In this document: piece after piece, positions 32,820 through 42,155 of the stretch
How the letters are laid out: every line of letters starts with the position of its first letter
How positions within the stretch are numbered: the stretch's first letter is position 1
DNA from: CAVYUC01 sp963783085
GTDB lineage: Bacteria; Bacteroidota; Bacteroidia; Bacteroidales; Prolixibacteraceae
Assembly: GCA_963783085.1 (NCBI GenBank)
Contig: CAWAMJ010000002.1
Location: forward strand, 744,001-808,000
Direction: 5' to 3'
DNA length: 64,000 nucleotides
Notes under the pieces: generated by a model
The model's input: the letters and a program-made list of their open reading frames with translations, nothing else
Databases searched by the model: none
Told to the model about the DNA's origin: nothing
Position numbers and translations under genes: made by a program

Positions 32820-33353
32820 ATGAATAAAAAAACAAAAAACAACCTGCTGATTTTATTGCTTCTGATCTTCGGAATAACTGCGTCTCAACTTGTGCAGGCA
32901 CAACGCAGCAAGGTATATCAATCCGATGTGCCTTTCACCCAGGAATTCAGCATAAAGTATGAATTTGATAATCCGCGCGTTACGCTGAAGAAAGTGGTTG
33001 CCGACCGCAATGGATACATCCAGGTTTTGTCTTCACAAGGATTGCTGCGGCCCAGGGCAGGTCAGATGTTGTTTCCGGGATCACTGGTGAAAGATGTACA
33101 GTACCGCCCCACTTCCGATAAAGGAATTACCGACATTGGCGTTTATAAAAATGAGTTGATTTACCTCGACGATGAAGCGGTGTTCAGCAATGCCTGGGCC
33201 GGTAATTTGTTTTCGCGGCACAACCTGCCCAATGCCGGATTATTTGCCGCCGGAAACGATTTTACATTTTTAATTTCCAACGGGATGGAGTTGAATCTTT
33301 TAAAAGATTCGGAAACGCAATGGAAAGGAACGGCTGACGGAACTGTGAGTTGA
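32820..33353 (+). CDS. Propeller + alpha-helical protein, copy B, piece 1 (signal + propeller start)
   Basis: The 177-residue piece has a Sec signal (LLLIFGITASQLVQAQ) and first propeller blades (KVVADRNGYIQVLSSQGLL; DDEAVFSNAWAGN). The frame ends at TGA in GTGAGTTGAAAT; dropping one T restores EIKFDAVNNLFWILSDNSVS, which runs into piece 2. It is the second of three paralogues; the whole gene (32820-35069) would encode about 750 residues but contains three +1 shifts. It follows the SusD terminator, so it probably has its own promoter. Confidence 0.65.
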   Translation: MNKKTKNNLLILLLLIFGITASQLVQAQRSKVYQSDVPFTQEFSIKYEFDNPRVTLKKVVADRNGYIQVLSSQGLLRPRAGQMLFPGSLVKDVQYRPTSDKGITDIGVYKNELIYLDDEAVFSNAWAGNLFSRHNLPNAGLFAAGNDFTFLISNGMELNLLKDSETQWKGTADGTVS

Positions 33354-33390
33354 AATAAAATTCGATGCCGTTAATAACCTGTTCTGGATT

Positions 33391-33807
33391 TTGAGTGATA
33401 ACTCGGTTTCAGCTTTTTCACCTTCAACCAAAAAATTGGAAAAAGTAGCTGATAATTCAGAAATCACGTGTATTGAACTAGCTGGTGATCATTTGTTTGC
33501 CGGAACAAAGGATGGGTATTTTGAAATAGATACCAAAACAAAAAAACAGGTTGGTCCGGTACATAAAAAGTTGCCATGGACGGAAATCACCACCATTCGC
33601 GAAATCGATGGAAAAGTGTGGTTTGGTTCAACCTGGGGAGCTTTTATGTTGAAAGACGATGGTGAGTTTAGTTATTACGCCGGTAAAAGATGGATTCCAT
33701 CGGACACTGTGGCAGACATTGCAAAGGGGCCGGAAAATTCGAGTCTTAATTCTTACCGACAAAGGATTGGGGCAAATTCAGCGCAAAGAAATGACGATGT
33801 ACGATAA
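33391..33807 (+). CDS. Copy B, piece 2 (propeller blades)
   Basis: The true frame already opens at ~33353. The piece continues the propeller (ELAGDHLFAGTKDGYFEID; REIDGKVWFGSTWGAFML; YYAGKRWIPSDTVADIAK), matching copy A (YYNGKRWLPDNKVNDI) and copy C (FGADLWLPDNNVRDIA). Frame is lost near 33740 in GGAAAATTCGAGTC; the next frame continues as LILTDKGLGQIQRKEMTMY. Confidence 0.6.
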   Translation: MSDNSVSAFSPSTKKLEKVADNSEITCIELAGDHLFAGTKDGYFEIDTKTKKQVGPVHKKLPWTEITTIREIDGKVWFGSTWGAFMLKDDGEFSYYAGKRWIPSDTVADIAKGPENSSLNSYRQRIGANSAQRNDDVR

Positions 33808-34693
33808 AGCCATGTTTTTTGAAAAACAGGTGAGAGAGCGCCACATCCGGTTTGGCTTTAATTCCACCGTGTCAGGCATGACAAACGGAGACGTAACCAC
33901 CGGCAGTCTGGAAACTTCGGACAACGACGGCTTGTGGACTTCGATGTATCTCGCAGGTGAAGTATTTCGTTATGCAGTTACCCATTCCGATGAGGCTTTG
34001 CAAAATATTCGCAGTGCCATGGATGCCATGGAACGGTTGTACACCATCAACCCGATTCCCGGTTTTCCTTCAAGATCGTTTGAAAGACGCGGCTATAAAT
34101 ACAACGACAAACCGTGGCGACGTGCTGAAGATCCGGAATGGGACTGGAAATCGACCACCAGCAGCGACGAAGCCATCGGACATATTTTCGCTTTTGGCGC
34201 CATCGCTGAACTGGTAGATGTGCCGGAATTAAAGGACCGGGCTGTAATGCTGATTGACACGCTGATGTCCACCATTCTGAAAAATGATTATTATATGATC
34301 GACTGGAATGGAAAGCCAACCCAGTGGGGACGATGGAATCCGGATTATGTAAATGCCCGCCCAAAAATGGTAGGCGACCGGAAAATCAATTCATCGAATT
34401 TTATTGCGATGTTGCAAACGGCTTATCATTTCACTAAAAAGGAAAAATACAAAGACGCTGCTTTTAAACTCATGGACAAATTTGGTTACCTCGATAACCT
34501 GATGCGCCCGATGAGTGAAATTGGCCATGCTCCCGCAGATGCCGATCCATTAAGCAAAAACCTTTCCGACGGCTGGAACCACTCTGATGACGAAATGTAT
34601 TACTGTGGCTATTGGGGACTGTACCGTTATGCGTTCAACAAAAAACTAAAAGAAATGTACAAAAAAGCCATTGTCAGATCATTGGGAAACTGA
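33659..34693 (+). CDS. Copy B, piece 3 (helical catalytic-like domain)
   Basis: From VLILTDKGLGQIQ onward this is the real frame. It holds most of the helical domain with family motifs NDGLWTSMYLAGEVFRYAVT, TTSSDEAIGHIF and WNGKPTQWGRWNPDYVN. It ends out of frame after KEMYKKAIV near 34670. The motifs agree with copies A and C, so the domain itself is well preserved despite the breaks. Confidence 0.65.
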   Translation: MVSLVITPVKDGFHRTLWQTLQRGRKIRVLILTDKGLGQIQRKEMTMYDKAMFFEKQVRERHIRFGFNSTVSGMTNGDVTTGSLETSDNDGLWTSMYLAGEVFRYAVTHSDEALQNIRSAMDAMERLYTINPIPGFPSRSFERRGYKYNDKPWRRAEDPEWDWKSTTSSDEAIGHIFAFGAIAELVDVPELKDRAVMLIDTLMSTILKNDYYMIDWNGKPTQWGRWNPDYVNARPKMVGDRKINSSNFIAMLQTAYHFTKKEKYKDAAFKLMDKFGYLDNLMRPMSEIGHAPADADPLSKNLSDGWNHSDDEMYYCGYWGLYRYAFNKKLKEMYKKAIVRSLGN

Positions 34694-35069
34694 ACGGCCT
34701 GAAAAAGAAGGTCTGTGGAACATTATGACGGCCATTGTTGGGGATGAAAATTACGATTTCGACGAAGCCATCTGGTATTTGCAGGGTTATCCGCTCGATT
34801 TAACCGATTGGACGGTAATGAACAGTCAGCGAAAAGACATCGAAAAAGTGGAACCTGATTTCAGGCGACAAACCATAAAAGAAGTGCTTCCTCCGCAAGA
34901 GTTGCGGATTTCACGGCATAATGCCAATCGTTTTGATTTGGACAGCCGCGGGGAAGGACGCTCGGAATACAGCGCCGGCGATATCTGGCTTTTGCCTTAC
35001 TGGATTGGTCGCTACCTTAAAGTAATTGGCGAACCTGTACAAAACGAAAAATATCAAAAATTTAATTAA
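34671..35069 (+). CDS. Copy B, piece 4 (C-terminus)
   Basis: The last piece reads DHWETERPEKEGLWNIM, then WYLQGYPLDLTDWTVMNSQRKDIEK and ends in IWLLPYWIGRYLKV. These match copy A (YPVDLIDWSMQNSHRLDL; LLPYWMARYHGL) and copy C (NNSHRDDL; DYWMGRYHGF). No start codon of its own is credible; it is joined to piece 3 by a single inserted base at about 34670. Confidence 0.6.
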   Translation: MSDHWETERPEKEGLWNIMTAIVGDENYDFDEAIWYLQGYPLDLTDWTVMNSQRKDIEKVEPDFRRQTIKEVLPPQELRISRHNANRFDLDSRGEGRSEYSAGDIWLLPYWIGRYLKVIGEPVQNEKYQKFN

Positions 35070-35109
35070 ACTTACCCCATGATTCACCCCTCCCCTAATT
35101 ACACCAACT

Positions 35110-35391
35110 ATGAAACGAATTGCATTTGCAGCATTGTTTTTTCTAATTTCAGCCACAGGATTTTTGCAGTACCACAGTTACAGCGGCGGTAACAGCCCAA
35201 CCACTTTCGAAAATATTCGTATTGAGAATCTGGATTGTAAGGAGGCCAAAGCCAAAGCAATAAGTATTGTGGGATTGCCCGAAATGCCCATCAGCAATGT
35301 GGAGCTCGAAAATGTTACCATTCACAAAGCGGGTGAAATGTCGGAAATTACCAACGTAAAAAACATGAATTGGAGCAATGTAAATTTTTAA
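35110..35391 (+). pseudogene. GH28 polygalacturonase relic (internal deletion)
   Basis: A 93-residue frame has a signal peptide (IAFAALFFLISATGFLQ) joined directly to a C-terminal parallel beta-helix end: TTFENIRIENLDCKEAKAK, then GLPEMPISNVELENVTI. This end is typical of GH28 pectin hydrolases, which are normally ~450 residues. The catalytic Asp motifs (NTD, DD, GHG) are missing, so the gene appears to have lost its middle by deletion. It hints that the ancestral locus handled a galacturonate-containing glycan such as rhamnogalacturonan. Confidence 0.5.
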
Positions 35392-35472
35392 CCAGAGCCA
35401 GTTTTGTATCAGCTTCAGAATGTAGCATTGTCATTCCGAATTTATTTCGGAATCTATTGTTTAAGCTTATTA

Positions 35473-35659
35473 ACATTAACGGCTAAAGCCTGTTTTTCAC
35501 TTCAATTTTACCCCCGGCTTAAGCCGGGGGCAATACAAACCAGCGATGAAAGGGCTTCAGCCATTAACATGGACCTTAAGGGTTTGAGTCGGTTTTATAC
35601 CCCGGCTTAAGCCGGGGGCAATATAAACACCAGCGATGAAAGGGCTTCAGCCATTAATA
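35473..35659. repeat. Two units of the nested CCGGCTTAAGCCGG palindromic element
   Basis: Core plus right arm (GCCGGGGGCAATA then CCAGCGATGAAAGGGCTTCAGCCATTA) occurs at 35512-35566 and again at 35600-35657. The first unit also has a left arm TAACGGCTAAAGCC at ~35476. The element matches 9608-9700. It occupies the gap between the GH28 relic and the first GH106 gene. Confidence 0.8.
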
Positions 35660-35899
35660 CGGACTTTGATTGGACACTAATAATAAATTTTGAGTGAATT
35701 GCCTGATAGGAGCGTAATAGAATTGTATATTAACGAATATTTTTCATGAAGATCGAAACCAAAGTTTAATGTATTGAACCAAAGCCAATGAACTGTCGCC
35801 ATAATTTTGTCCATTTTTCACCCTCTTTTAAACTGAAGAATTTATTTCAGCTTTTCCGGTTTAGCTAACGGGATACTTTTATTATCGATCTCATGGATT

Positions 35900-36304
35900 G
35901 TGCTGAGTTGCTCGAATCCAACGGTTGACTCGCTAAAACAAGGTTTCAAAAATCCGCCGGATTCGGCGCGACCGGGTGTGTACTGGTATTTTATGGACGG
36001 CAATTTATCGCGCGAAGGCATGACCAAAGACCTTGAATCGATGAAAGCCGCTGGCATCGGGAATGTGTTGTTTCTGGAAGTGAACGTTGGCGTTCCCCGC
36101 GGGAAAGTTGACTTTTTAAGCGATGAATGGCAGGATTTATTTAAACATGCGGTAAAAGAGTGCGAGCGACTGGGAATCGAATTAACGCTTGGCTCCGGTC
36201 CGGGCTGGGCAGGAAGCGGTGGTCCGTGGGTAAAACCGGAACAGTCGATGCGGCATTTGGTGGCTTCCTCAACGTCAGGTAAAAGGATCGTCTCAATTTC
36301 ATAA
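35900..36304 (+). CDS. GH106-type alpha-L-rhamnosidase 1, N-terminal part (frameshifted)
   Basis: The real protein starts upstream of this GTG: in frame before it are LLLSISWIVLSCSN, a lipoprotein signal with Cys just after the GTG. A possible ATG start at 35788 (MNCRHNFVHFSPSFKLKN) lies in another frame and needs one more +1 shift. The body reads FKNPPDSARPGVYWYFMDGN then MTKDLESMKAAGIGNVLFLE and GSGPGWAGSGGPWVKPEQSM, all GH106 N-terminal hallmarks. Two +1 shifts near 36275-36302 lead into the next piece. Confidence 0.65.
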   Translation: MLSCSNPTVDSLKQGFKNPPDSARPGVYWYFMDGNLSREGMTKDLESMKAAGIGNVLFLEVNVGVPRGKVDFLSDEWQDLFKHAVKECERLGIELTLGSGPGWAGSGGPWVKPEQSMRHLVASSTSGKRIVSIS

Positions 36305-36309
36305 CAACG

Positions 36310-38889
36310 TTGCCCATTCCGCCCCCGCGCGAGCCTTATTTTGGCGAAGGTGCTTTAACCGAATCGCTAAAAAAACAGTGGCAAAATTATTATGAAGATG
36401 TGGTTGTACTGGCGTTTCCAACCCCAAAAAACAACAGTAAAATTCCCGATATTGATGAAAAGGCATTGGTTTACCGTGCTCCATATACGTCGCGAAAAGG
36501 TGTAAAACCATACCTGCCGGCACCGGCCAAATTCGAAACCAGTCCCGGATCAGCCATCGATACTTCAAAAATTGTTGATTTGTCAGATAAGTTGCAGCCC
36601 GACGGAACGCTGAACTGGAAAGTACCTGAAGGAAACTGGACGGTTATGCGTTTCGGATTAAGAAATAATGGTGCGGTTACCCGGCCAGCTCCTCAGCCGG
36701 GGTTGGGGTTTGAAGTGGATAAGTTCGATACCACCGATTTTAACTGGCATTACAACCACTACATTGGCAAACTGTTAAAAAAAGTAGGGCCGCGTGAGGC
36801 GGGTACAACCGGCGGCTGGACCATGATTCACATCGACAGTTGGGAGATGGGAGCACAAAACTGGTCGGATCATTTTCGCGAAGAATTTATAAAAAGACGA
36901 AAATACGATCCGCTGAAATTTCTTCCCACCTACACCGGCGATATTGTGGAAAGTCGTGAAATGAGCGAACGTTTTCTTTGGGATGTCCGGCAAACCGCCA
37001 TGGAACTGGTGCTTGAAAATCATGCCGGCCATTTTAAGGAACTTGGCAGAAGAAACGGAATGACACTTTCCATCGAGCCTTACGATATGAATCCCACAGC
37101 CGATCTTGATTTGGGCGCGGTGGCCGATGTTCCCATGTGCGAATTCTGGAGCAAAGGGCTTGGGTTTAACTCGTCGTTTAGTTGTATCGAAGCTACATCT
37201 ATTGCCCATGTGTACGGCCGACCAGTGGTTGCCGCCGAAGCATTTACTGCCGATGGAAATGAAAAATGGACCCGCTATCCCGGCAACATGAAAAATCAGG
37301 GCGACTGGGCATTTTGTATGGGAATTAACAAATTTGTTTACCACACTTTTGCGCATCATCCGTTAAATGATAGTCTCAGGCCGGGAATGACCATGGGGCC
37401 TTACGGCGTGCATTGGGATCGCGGTCAGACCTGGTGGCCCATGGCCAGCGCTTATCACAAATATGTTACCCGCTGTCAGTTTGTGTTGCGGCAGGGACGA
37501 ACGGTAGCCGATATTTTATACCTGGCACCCGAGGGGGCGCCACATGTTTTCCGTCCTCCACATTCAGCGCTGGAAGGCGACGAGGTACTGCCAGACAAAC
37601 GTGGTTTTAATTTCGACGGGTGTTCTCCGCTGGCACTGATAAAACGTGCCGATGTAAAAGACAACCGGATTGTATTTCCGGGAGGCGCTTCATATCGCAT
37701 TCTGGTTCTTCCAAACATGCAAACCATGACTCCTGAATTACTTCGGAAGATTGAATATTTGTTGAAAAATGGGGCAATGATAGTAGGTACTCCACCGCTT
37801 CAATCGCCCAGTCTTGTCAATTATCCCGAATGCGATGCTGAGGTAAAACAATTGGCTAACCAGATTTGGGGTGATACAAAAGTCCCTGCTCAGGAAAAAA
37901 TAATTGATTATGGAGAAGGAAAACTTTTTTGGGGCGGAAGTTATACCCAAACAGAAGCGGACGAACTGTTCCCGAATTACAACAGCACAGCCGCGTTGCT
38001 AAAAGCATTGGGTGCAAAAGAAGATTTTGCCTCAACCGGAGGCGTGCGTTATACCCACCGGACAACTGAAAACAAAGACATCTATTTTATTTCCAACCGC
38101 ACCGACTCAACGCTGAACGCAGATTGTACTTTTCGTGCTGCGTCCGATGTTCCTGAATTATGGGACCCGGTTACCGGTGAAACGCGCGTGTTAACCAACT
38201 ATTCCATAAAAAACGGGCAAACAACCATCCCGCTTTCGTTCGACAAAGCCCAAAGCTTTTTTGTTGTTTTCAGCAAACAGGGGAAAGCGATAAATCACAC
38301 CGTGGCGTTGAGGCCCAATTTTCCCGAAATAAAAGAACGACAGGAACTGGAAGGAAGCTGGCAGGTTTCTTTTGATCCGCAGTGGGGTGGGCCCGAAAAG
38401 GTAATTTTTAATAAACTGACCGATTGGTCAGAGAATAAAAATGAAGGCATTCGATACTATTCGGGAAGAGCTACATACGCTAAAACCTTCGATGTTCCTG
38501 AACAGTTGTTGCACTCTAAAAATGCAGACATTTACCTCGATCTTGGTGTGGTGAAAAATATGGCCCGGATAAAACTGAACGGCAAAGATTTGGGCGTAGT
38601 CTGGACATCACCATGGCGTGTAAAAATAACCGGAGCGGTTCAATCCAAAAACAATAAGCTGGAAATTCAGGTGGCCAACCTTTGGGGAAACCGGTTAATT
38701 GGCGATGCACAACTTCCCGACGATGGCGTAAAAAACGGCAAATGGCCCGGCTGGCTCCTGGAGAACAAACCCCGCACGAGCGGTCGGTTTGCATTCACGC
38801 CACGGCATTTTTACGATAAAAATGCACCTTTGCAAAGTTCGGGTTTGCTGGGGCCAGTAACATTGTATTCGTGCCGGGAAACACAATAA
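36310..38889 (+). CDS. GH106-type alpha-L-rhamnosidase 1, main part
   Basis: This 859-residue piece holds the catalytic domain and the C-terminal beta-sandwiches. Key stretches are MIHIDSWEMGAQNWSDHFREE, LEFLPTYTGDI/KFLPTYTGDIVESREMSERFLWD, and FGVTEAFTADG-like VVAAEAFTADGNEKWTRYPG. The end shows a galactose-binding-like module (YLDLGVVKNMARIKLNGKDLG) and the signature LQSSGLLGPVTL. GH106 enzymes are inverting, calcium-dependent alpha-L-rhamnosidases of pectic and other rhamnose-rich glycans. First residues depend on resolving the frame breaks. Confidence 0.8.
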   Translation: MPIPPPREPYFGEGALTESLKKQWQNYYEDVVVLAFPTPKNNSKIPDIDEKALVYRAPYTSRKGVKPYLPAPAKFETSPGSAIDTSKIVDLSDKLQPDGTLNWKVPEGNWTVMRFGLRNNGAVTRPAPQPGLGFEVDKFDTTDFNWHYNHYIGKLLKKVGPREAGTTGGWTMIHIDSWEMGAQNWSDHFREEFIKRRKYDPLKFLPTYTGDIVESREMSERFLWDVRQTAMELVLENHAGHFKELGRRNGMTLSIEPYDMNPTADLDLGAVADVPMCEFWSKGLGFNSSFSCIEATSIAHVYGRPVVAAEAFTADGNEKWTRYPGNMKNQGDWAFCMGINKFVYHTFAHHPLNDSLRPGMTMGPYGVHWDRGQTWWPMASAYHKYVTRCQFVLRQGRTVADILYLAPEGAPHVFRPPHSALEGDEVLPDKRGFNFDGCSPLALIKRADVKDNRIVFPGGASYRILVLPNMQTMTPELLRKIEYLLKNGAMIVGTPPLQSPSLVNYPECDAEVKQLANQIWGDTKVPAQEKIIDYGEGKLFWGGSYTQTEADELFPNYNSTAALLKALGAKEDFASTGGVRYTHRTTENKDIYFISNRTDSTLNADCTFRAASDVPELWDPVTGETRVLTNYSIKNGQTTIPLSFDKAQSFFVVFSKQGKAINHTVALRPNFPEIKERQELEGSWQVSFDPQWGGPEKVIFNKLTDWSENKNEGIRYYSGRATYAKTFDVPEQLLHSKNADIYLDLGVVKNMARIKLNGKDLGVVWTSPWRVKITGAVQSKNNKLEIQVANLWGNRLIGDAQLPDDGVKNGKWPGWLLENKPRTSGRFAFTPRHFYDKNAPLQSSGLLGPVTLYSCRETQ

Positions 38890-38971
38890 AAAAGTGCGAA
38901 TGCTTGTTTGGAATGCATAAAATTCAATACTTTGAAACGCATAACAACATAAACCAACAACTGTAAAACCG

Positions 38972-41900
38972 ATGATGAAAAAAAATATTAAACTTCTTCC
39001 GATCATCATCCCTGAATTTCTTTTTTTATTCCTGTTATTTCACGGATATCAGGTATTCCCGCAGTCCGTTTTGCCGGCAGGATATCCCGATCGCAGTCCG
39101 TCGGTTGATGTACTCCCCGGATTTATCCATCCTCCGCAAGGTTATGGTGAAGTTCCGTTTTACTGGTGGCAGGGCGACACTTTAACCCGCGAGCGCATGG
39201 AATGGGAACTCGATCAACTGCAAAACAGATGTATTTCCAGTTTGCAAATCAATTACAGCCATCTCGATTCGGGTGGCGTTACATACGGACTTTCGCGCCC
39301 CAGCCAGCCCGCTCTTTTTACCTCCGAATGGTGGAATTTGTTTAAATGGTTTGCCACCGAAGCCCAAAAACGGGGAATGACAGTCAGCCTCAGTGATTAT
39401 ACCCTTGGCGTTGGACAAGGTTTTGCAATGGACGAAGCACGGGAGGAATTTCCGGAACTAAACGGAACAGAGTTGAAAGCAGAAACAGATACGGTCTCCG
39501 GAGAAATCAACCGGAAAATCCCCGATGACTTTTTAAATGTTACGGCTTGTAAGATAAAGCCGGATAAAACGTTGGATACTGAAAGCAGAACCAATTTGCT
39601 TCCTTTTGTAAAAAACGGGATTTTGCATTACGATTTTGGCGGCGACAACTACCAGGTTACCTGTGTGTATAAAAAACGGATAATCCCGTCGTACGACCCG
39701 ATGCACCCGCAAAGCGGCAAGGCTTACAACCACTATTTTTTCGATAGATTTGAAAAAGAACTTCCTTCTGAAATTCCACATGCCCTCAATTTCTTTTTCT
39801 CCGACGAATTGAATTTCAGGCTGGGAAGGAATATCTGGAACAGTTATTTTGCCGGTGAATTCAAAAAAAGAAAAGGGTACGATATTGTTCCTTACCTCGA
39901 TGCACTTTTTACTTCGATTGGCGATCGCACATCGAAAATCAGGCTCGATTATAACGATGTGGTGGTACAACTGAGTGAAGAAAATTTCTTTATTCCGGTT
40001 TACGAATGGCATCAGAGCAGAGGTTTGATTTTTGGCTGCGATCACGGCGGACGCGGAAAAGATGTGGCCGAATTTGGCGATTATTTCCGCACCCAGCGCT
40101 GGAACCAGGGGCCGGGCTCCGATCAGCCCATGCTTTCAAAAGATGTTATCAAAGCAAAGGTGGCTGCCTCCATTTCGCATTTGTACAATCGCCCGCGTGT
40201 GTGGCTCGAAGGTTTTCACAGCAGCGGTTGGGGAACTTCATCGGCTGATGTTACCGATGCCATTTTTGCCAATTATGTTGCCGGTTACAACCTGCTGTCG
40301 TTTCATGGTTTGTATTATTCCACGCATGGAAGTTGGTGGGAATGGGCCCCGCCCGACAACCATTTCCGAATGCCTTACTGGAACCAAATGGAACCGCTGA
40401 TGCAATGTGTTCAACGGTTATCTTATGTTCTGTCGCAGGGAAATCATGTGTGCGATGTAGCAATAATTTATCCTACCGAACCTGTAATTGCCGGCATGGA
40501 CGGGCAAGAATCAGTTAGCACTGCCTTTAAAACCGGGAACTTACTTTACGACAAAGGCATCGATTTCGATTTTATCGATTTTGAATCGATTGCCCGGTCG
40601 GAGGTGACAGACGAAAAACTCTCCGTTTCGGGAGAGAACTACAAAATACTGGTTGTTCCGTCGATGAAAGCTGTTCGCTTTTCAACCTTGAAAAAACTGG
40701 AAGAATTTAAGAATGCGGGTGGAATAATTGTAAATATTGGCGAACTTCCGCAAGCCTCGGAAAAATCGGGTTCGAACGACAAAGAATTGAACCGGCTGGT
40801 GGCCAAAATTTTTAACGGCAACGCAAATGTAATTCAGTGTAAAAATGCAGATGAGGTTCCCGCGGCACTGGCAAAACTAAAAAATCGTGATTTTAAGGTT
40901 CTCACCGAAATAACAGATCGTCCGTATGTAATGCACCGAAAAGCGGGAAACCGCGATATTTATGCGTTGTATAATTTTTCGAAAGACAGTAAATGTTTTT
41001 TTAAGGCGAAAGGCGCGGTGCAACTTTGGAATCCGTGGAATGGCAAAATCGTTTCCCTTTCTCAGTTTGCTGAAGAAAAAGAGGATGGTACAGAAGTTAC
41101 TCTACCCCTTTCAAAAACCGAAATTCAACTGATTGTTTTTAGCCGGGAGAAATCAAATCAAAACCGGGAACTAAAAGAACTTAACCGAACCAAAAGTGTG
41201 AAGCTGGTCACGCTTGATAATGACTGGGAATTTGAATTGAAACCGTCGCTCGACAACCGGTGGGGCGATTACCAGCTTCCCGCAACAAACGAAATGATGG
41301 GCGCGCAGGTTCGGCAGTTATGTTTTAAAGAGAATGCCGAATATGATGGAGAAAAACCGGATTTCGAAAACTGGAAATCAATTACCTGTGGTTTTGGAAC
41401 TCAATTTCTAAAACTTGGCCCGCTGCCGGATTTGCCCGGCGAGGAAAGATTGATAAAAATGATACCGGTGAATTTAACCGGTTCAATGGTTATCAATAAC
41501 AAAAAATACGAATGGGAAAAATATAGTTTTTCATGGAAACAAGGTGTTGAAGGCGATTATGGCCATCAGGGTTACCATGGATTGAAAGGCGAAATGTATG
41601 ATAGTTTTATCCGGTTGGGAGCGATTCGGGAAGACAAACACTCATTGTATCGAATTCCTGAAAAAACTGGTAATTTTTATGTTTTATATACGAATGTTAT
41701 AGCTCCTTTTGATGGTGAATTCGACCTTCTTACCGGGAATGAAAAACCAGCGTTTTTATGGATAAATAGCGTAAAAACAAATTCGGACAGCCGGAAAGTG
41801 GAACTCAGAAAAGGCAAAAATTCTGTTCTTGCAGTATTTAATAAAGCTTGCGAAACATACCTTGTTTTCAGAAATCCGAAAATGGAACGTCCCAAAAAAC

Positions 41901-42091
41901 AACCAATTTCAATGCGCTGGTACAATGATTATGGTATTTTGCCTTTCGACTGTTCTGCTGTAACAAATGCCCGGTCCGGACTTTACTCGTTTGAATCGGC
42001 GCCGGCATTGGAATCTTTTACTTTTTCAGCCTACGGAAAAGTAAAACTTTGGGTCGACGGGAAACCGCTCAATCCAATCGGTAACCGATAA
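38972..42091 (+). CDS. GH106-related glycosidase 2, main part (frameshifted at end)
   Basis: This 1039-residue piece has a Sec signal (FLFLFLLFHGYQVFPQ). It diverges from the other members: FYWWQGDTLTRERMEWELDQL replaces the usual opening, and MTVSLSDYTLGVGQGF stands where others have the GPGW motif. NYVAGYNLLSFHGLYYSTHG and HLYNRPRVWLEGFHSSGWG are in the catalytic region. Near 42088 the frame is lost (ending LNPIGNR); the next frame continues DKNPDGLTAYKAIVREPKS. The substrate may differ from rhamnose. Confidence 0.7.
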   Translation: MMKKNIKLLPIIIPEFLFLFLLFHGYQVFPQSVLPAGYPDRSPSVDVLPGFIHPPQGYGEVPFYWWQGDTLTRERMEWELDQLQNRCISSLQINYSHLDSGGVTYGLSRPSQPALFTSEWWNLFKWFATEAQKRGMTVSLSDYTLGVGQGFAMDEAREEFPELNGTELKAETDTVSGEINRKIPDDFLNVTACKIKPDKTLDTESRTNLLPFVKNGILHYDFGGDNYQVTCVYKKRIIPSYDPMHPQSGKAYNHYFFDRFEKELPSEIPHALNFFFSDELNFRLGRNIWNSYFAGEFKKRKGYDIVPYLDALFTSIGDRTSKIRLDYNDVVVQLSEENFFIPVYEWHQSRGLIFGCDHGGRGKDVAEFGDYFRTQRWNQGPGSDQPMLSKDVIKAKVAASISHLYNRPRVWLEGFHSSGWGTSSADVTDAIFANYVAGYNLLSFHGLYYSTHGSWWEWAPPDNHFRMPYWNQMEPLMQCVQRLSYVLSQGNHVCDVAIIYPTEPVIAGMDGQESVSTAFKTGNLLYDKGIDFDFIDFESIARSEVTDEKLSVSGENYKILVVPSMKAVRFSTLKKLEEFKNAGGIIVNIGELPQASEKSGSNDKELNRLVAKIFNGNANVIQCKNADEVPAALAKLKNRDFKVLTEITDRPYVMHRKAGNRDIYALYNFSKDSKCFFKAKGAVQLWNPWNGKIVSLSQFAEEKEDGTEVTLPLSKTEIQLIVFSREKSNQNRELKELNRTKSVKLVTLDNDWEFELKPSLDNRWGDYQLPATNEMMGAQVRQLCFKENAEYDGEKPDFENWKSITCGFGTQFLKLGPLPDLPGEERLIKMIPVNLTGSMVINNKKYEWEKYSFSWKQGVEGDYGHQGYHGLKGEMYDSFIRLGAIREDKHSLYRIPEKTGNFYVLYTNVIAPFDGEFDLLTGNEKPAFLWINSVKTNSDSRKVELRKGKNSVLAVFNKACETYLVFRNPKMERPKKQPISMRWYNDYGILPFDCSAVTNARSGLYSFESAPALESFTFSAYGKVKLWVDGKPLNPIGNR

Positions 42092-42155
42092 AAACCCGGA
42101 TGGATTAACCGCTTATAAAGCCATTGTTCGTGAACCAAAATCAACCGTTTCGCAG

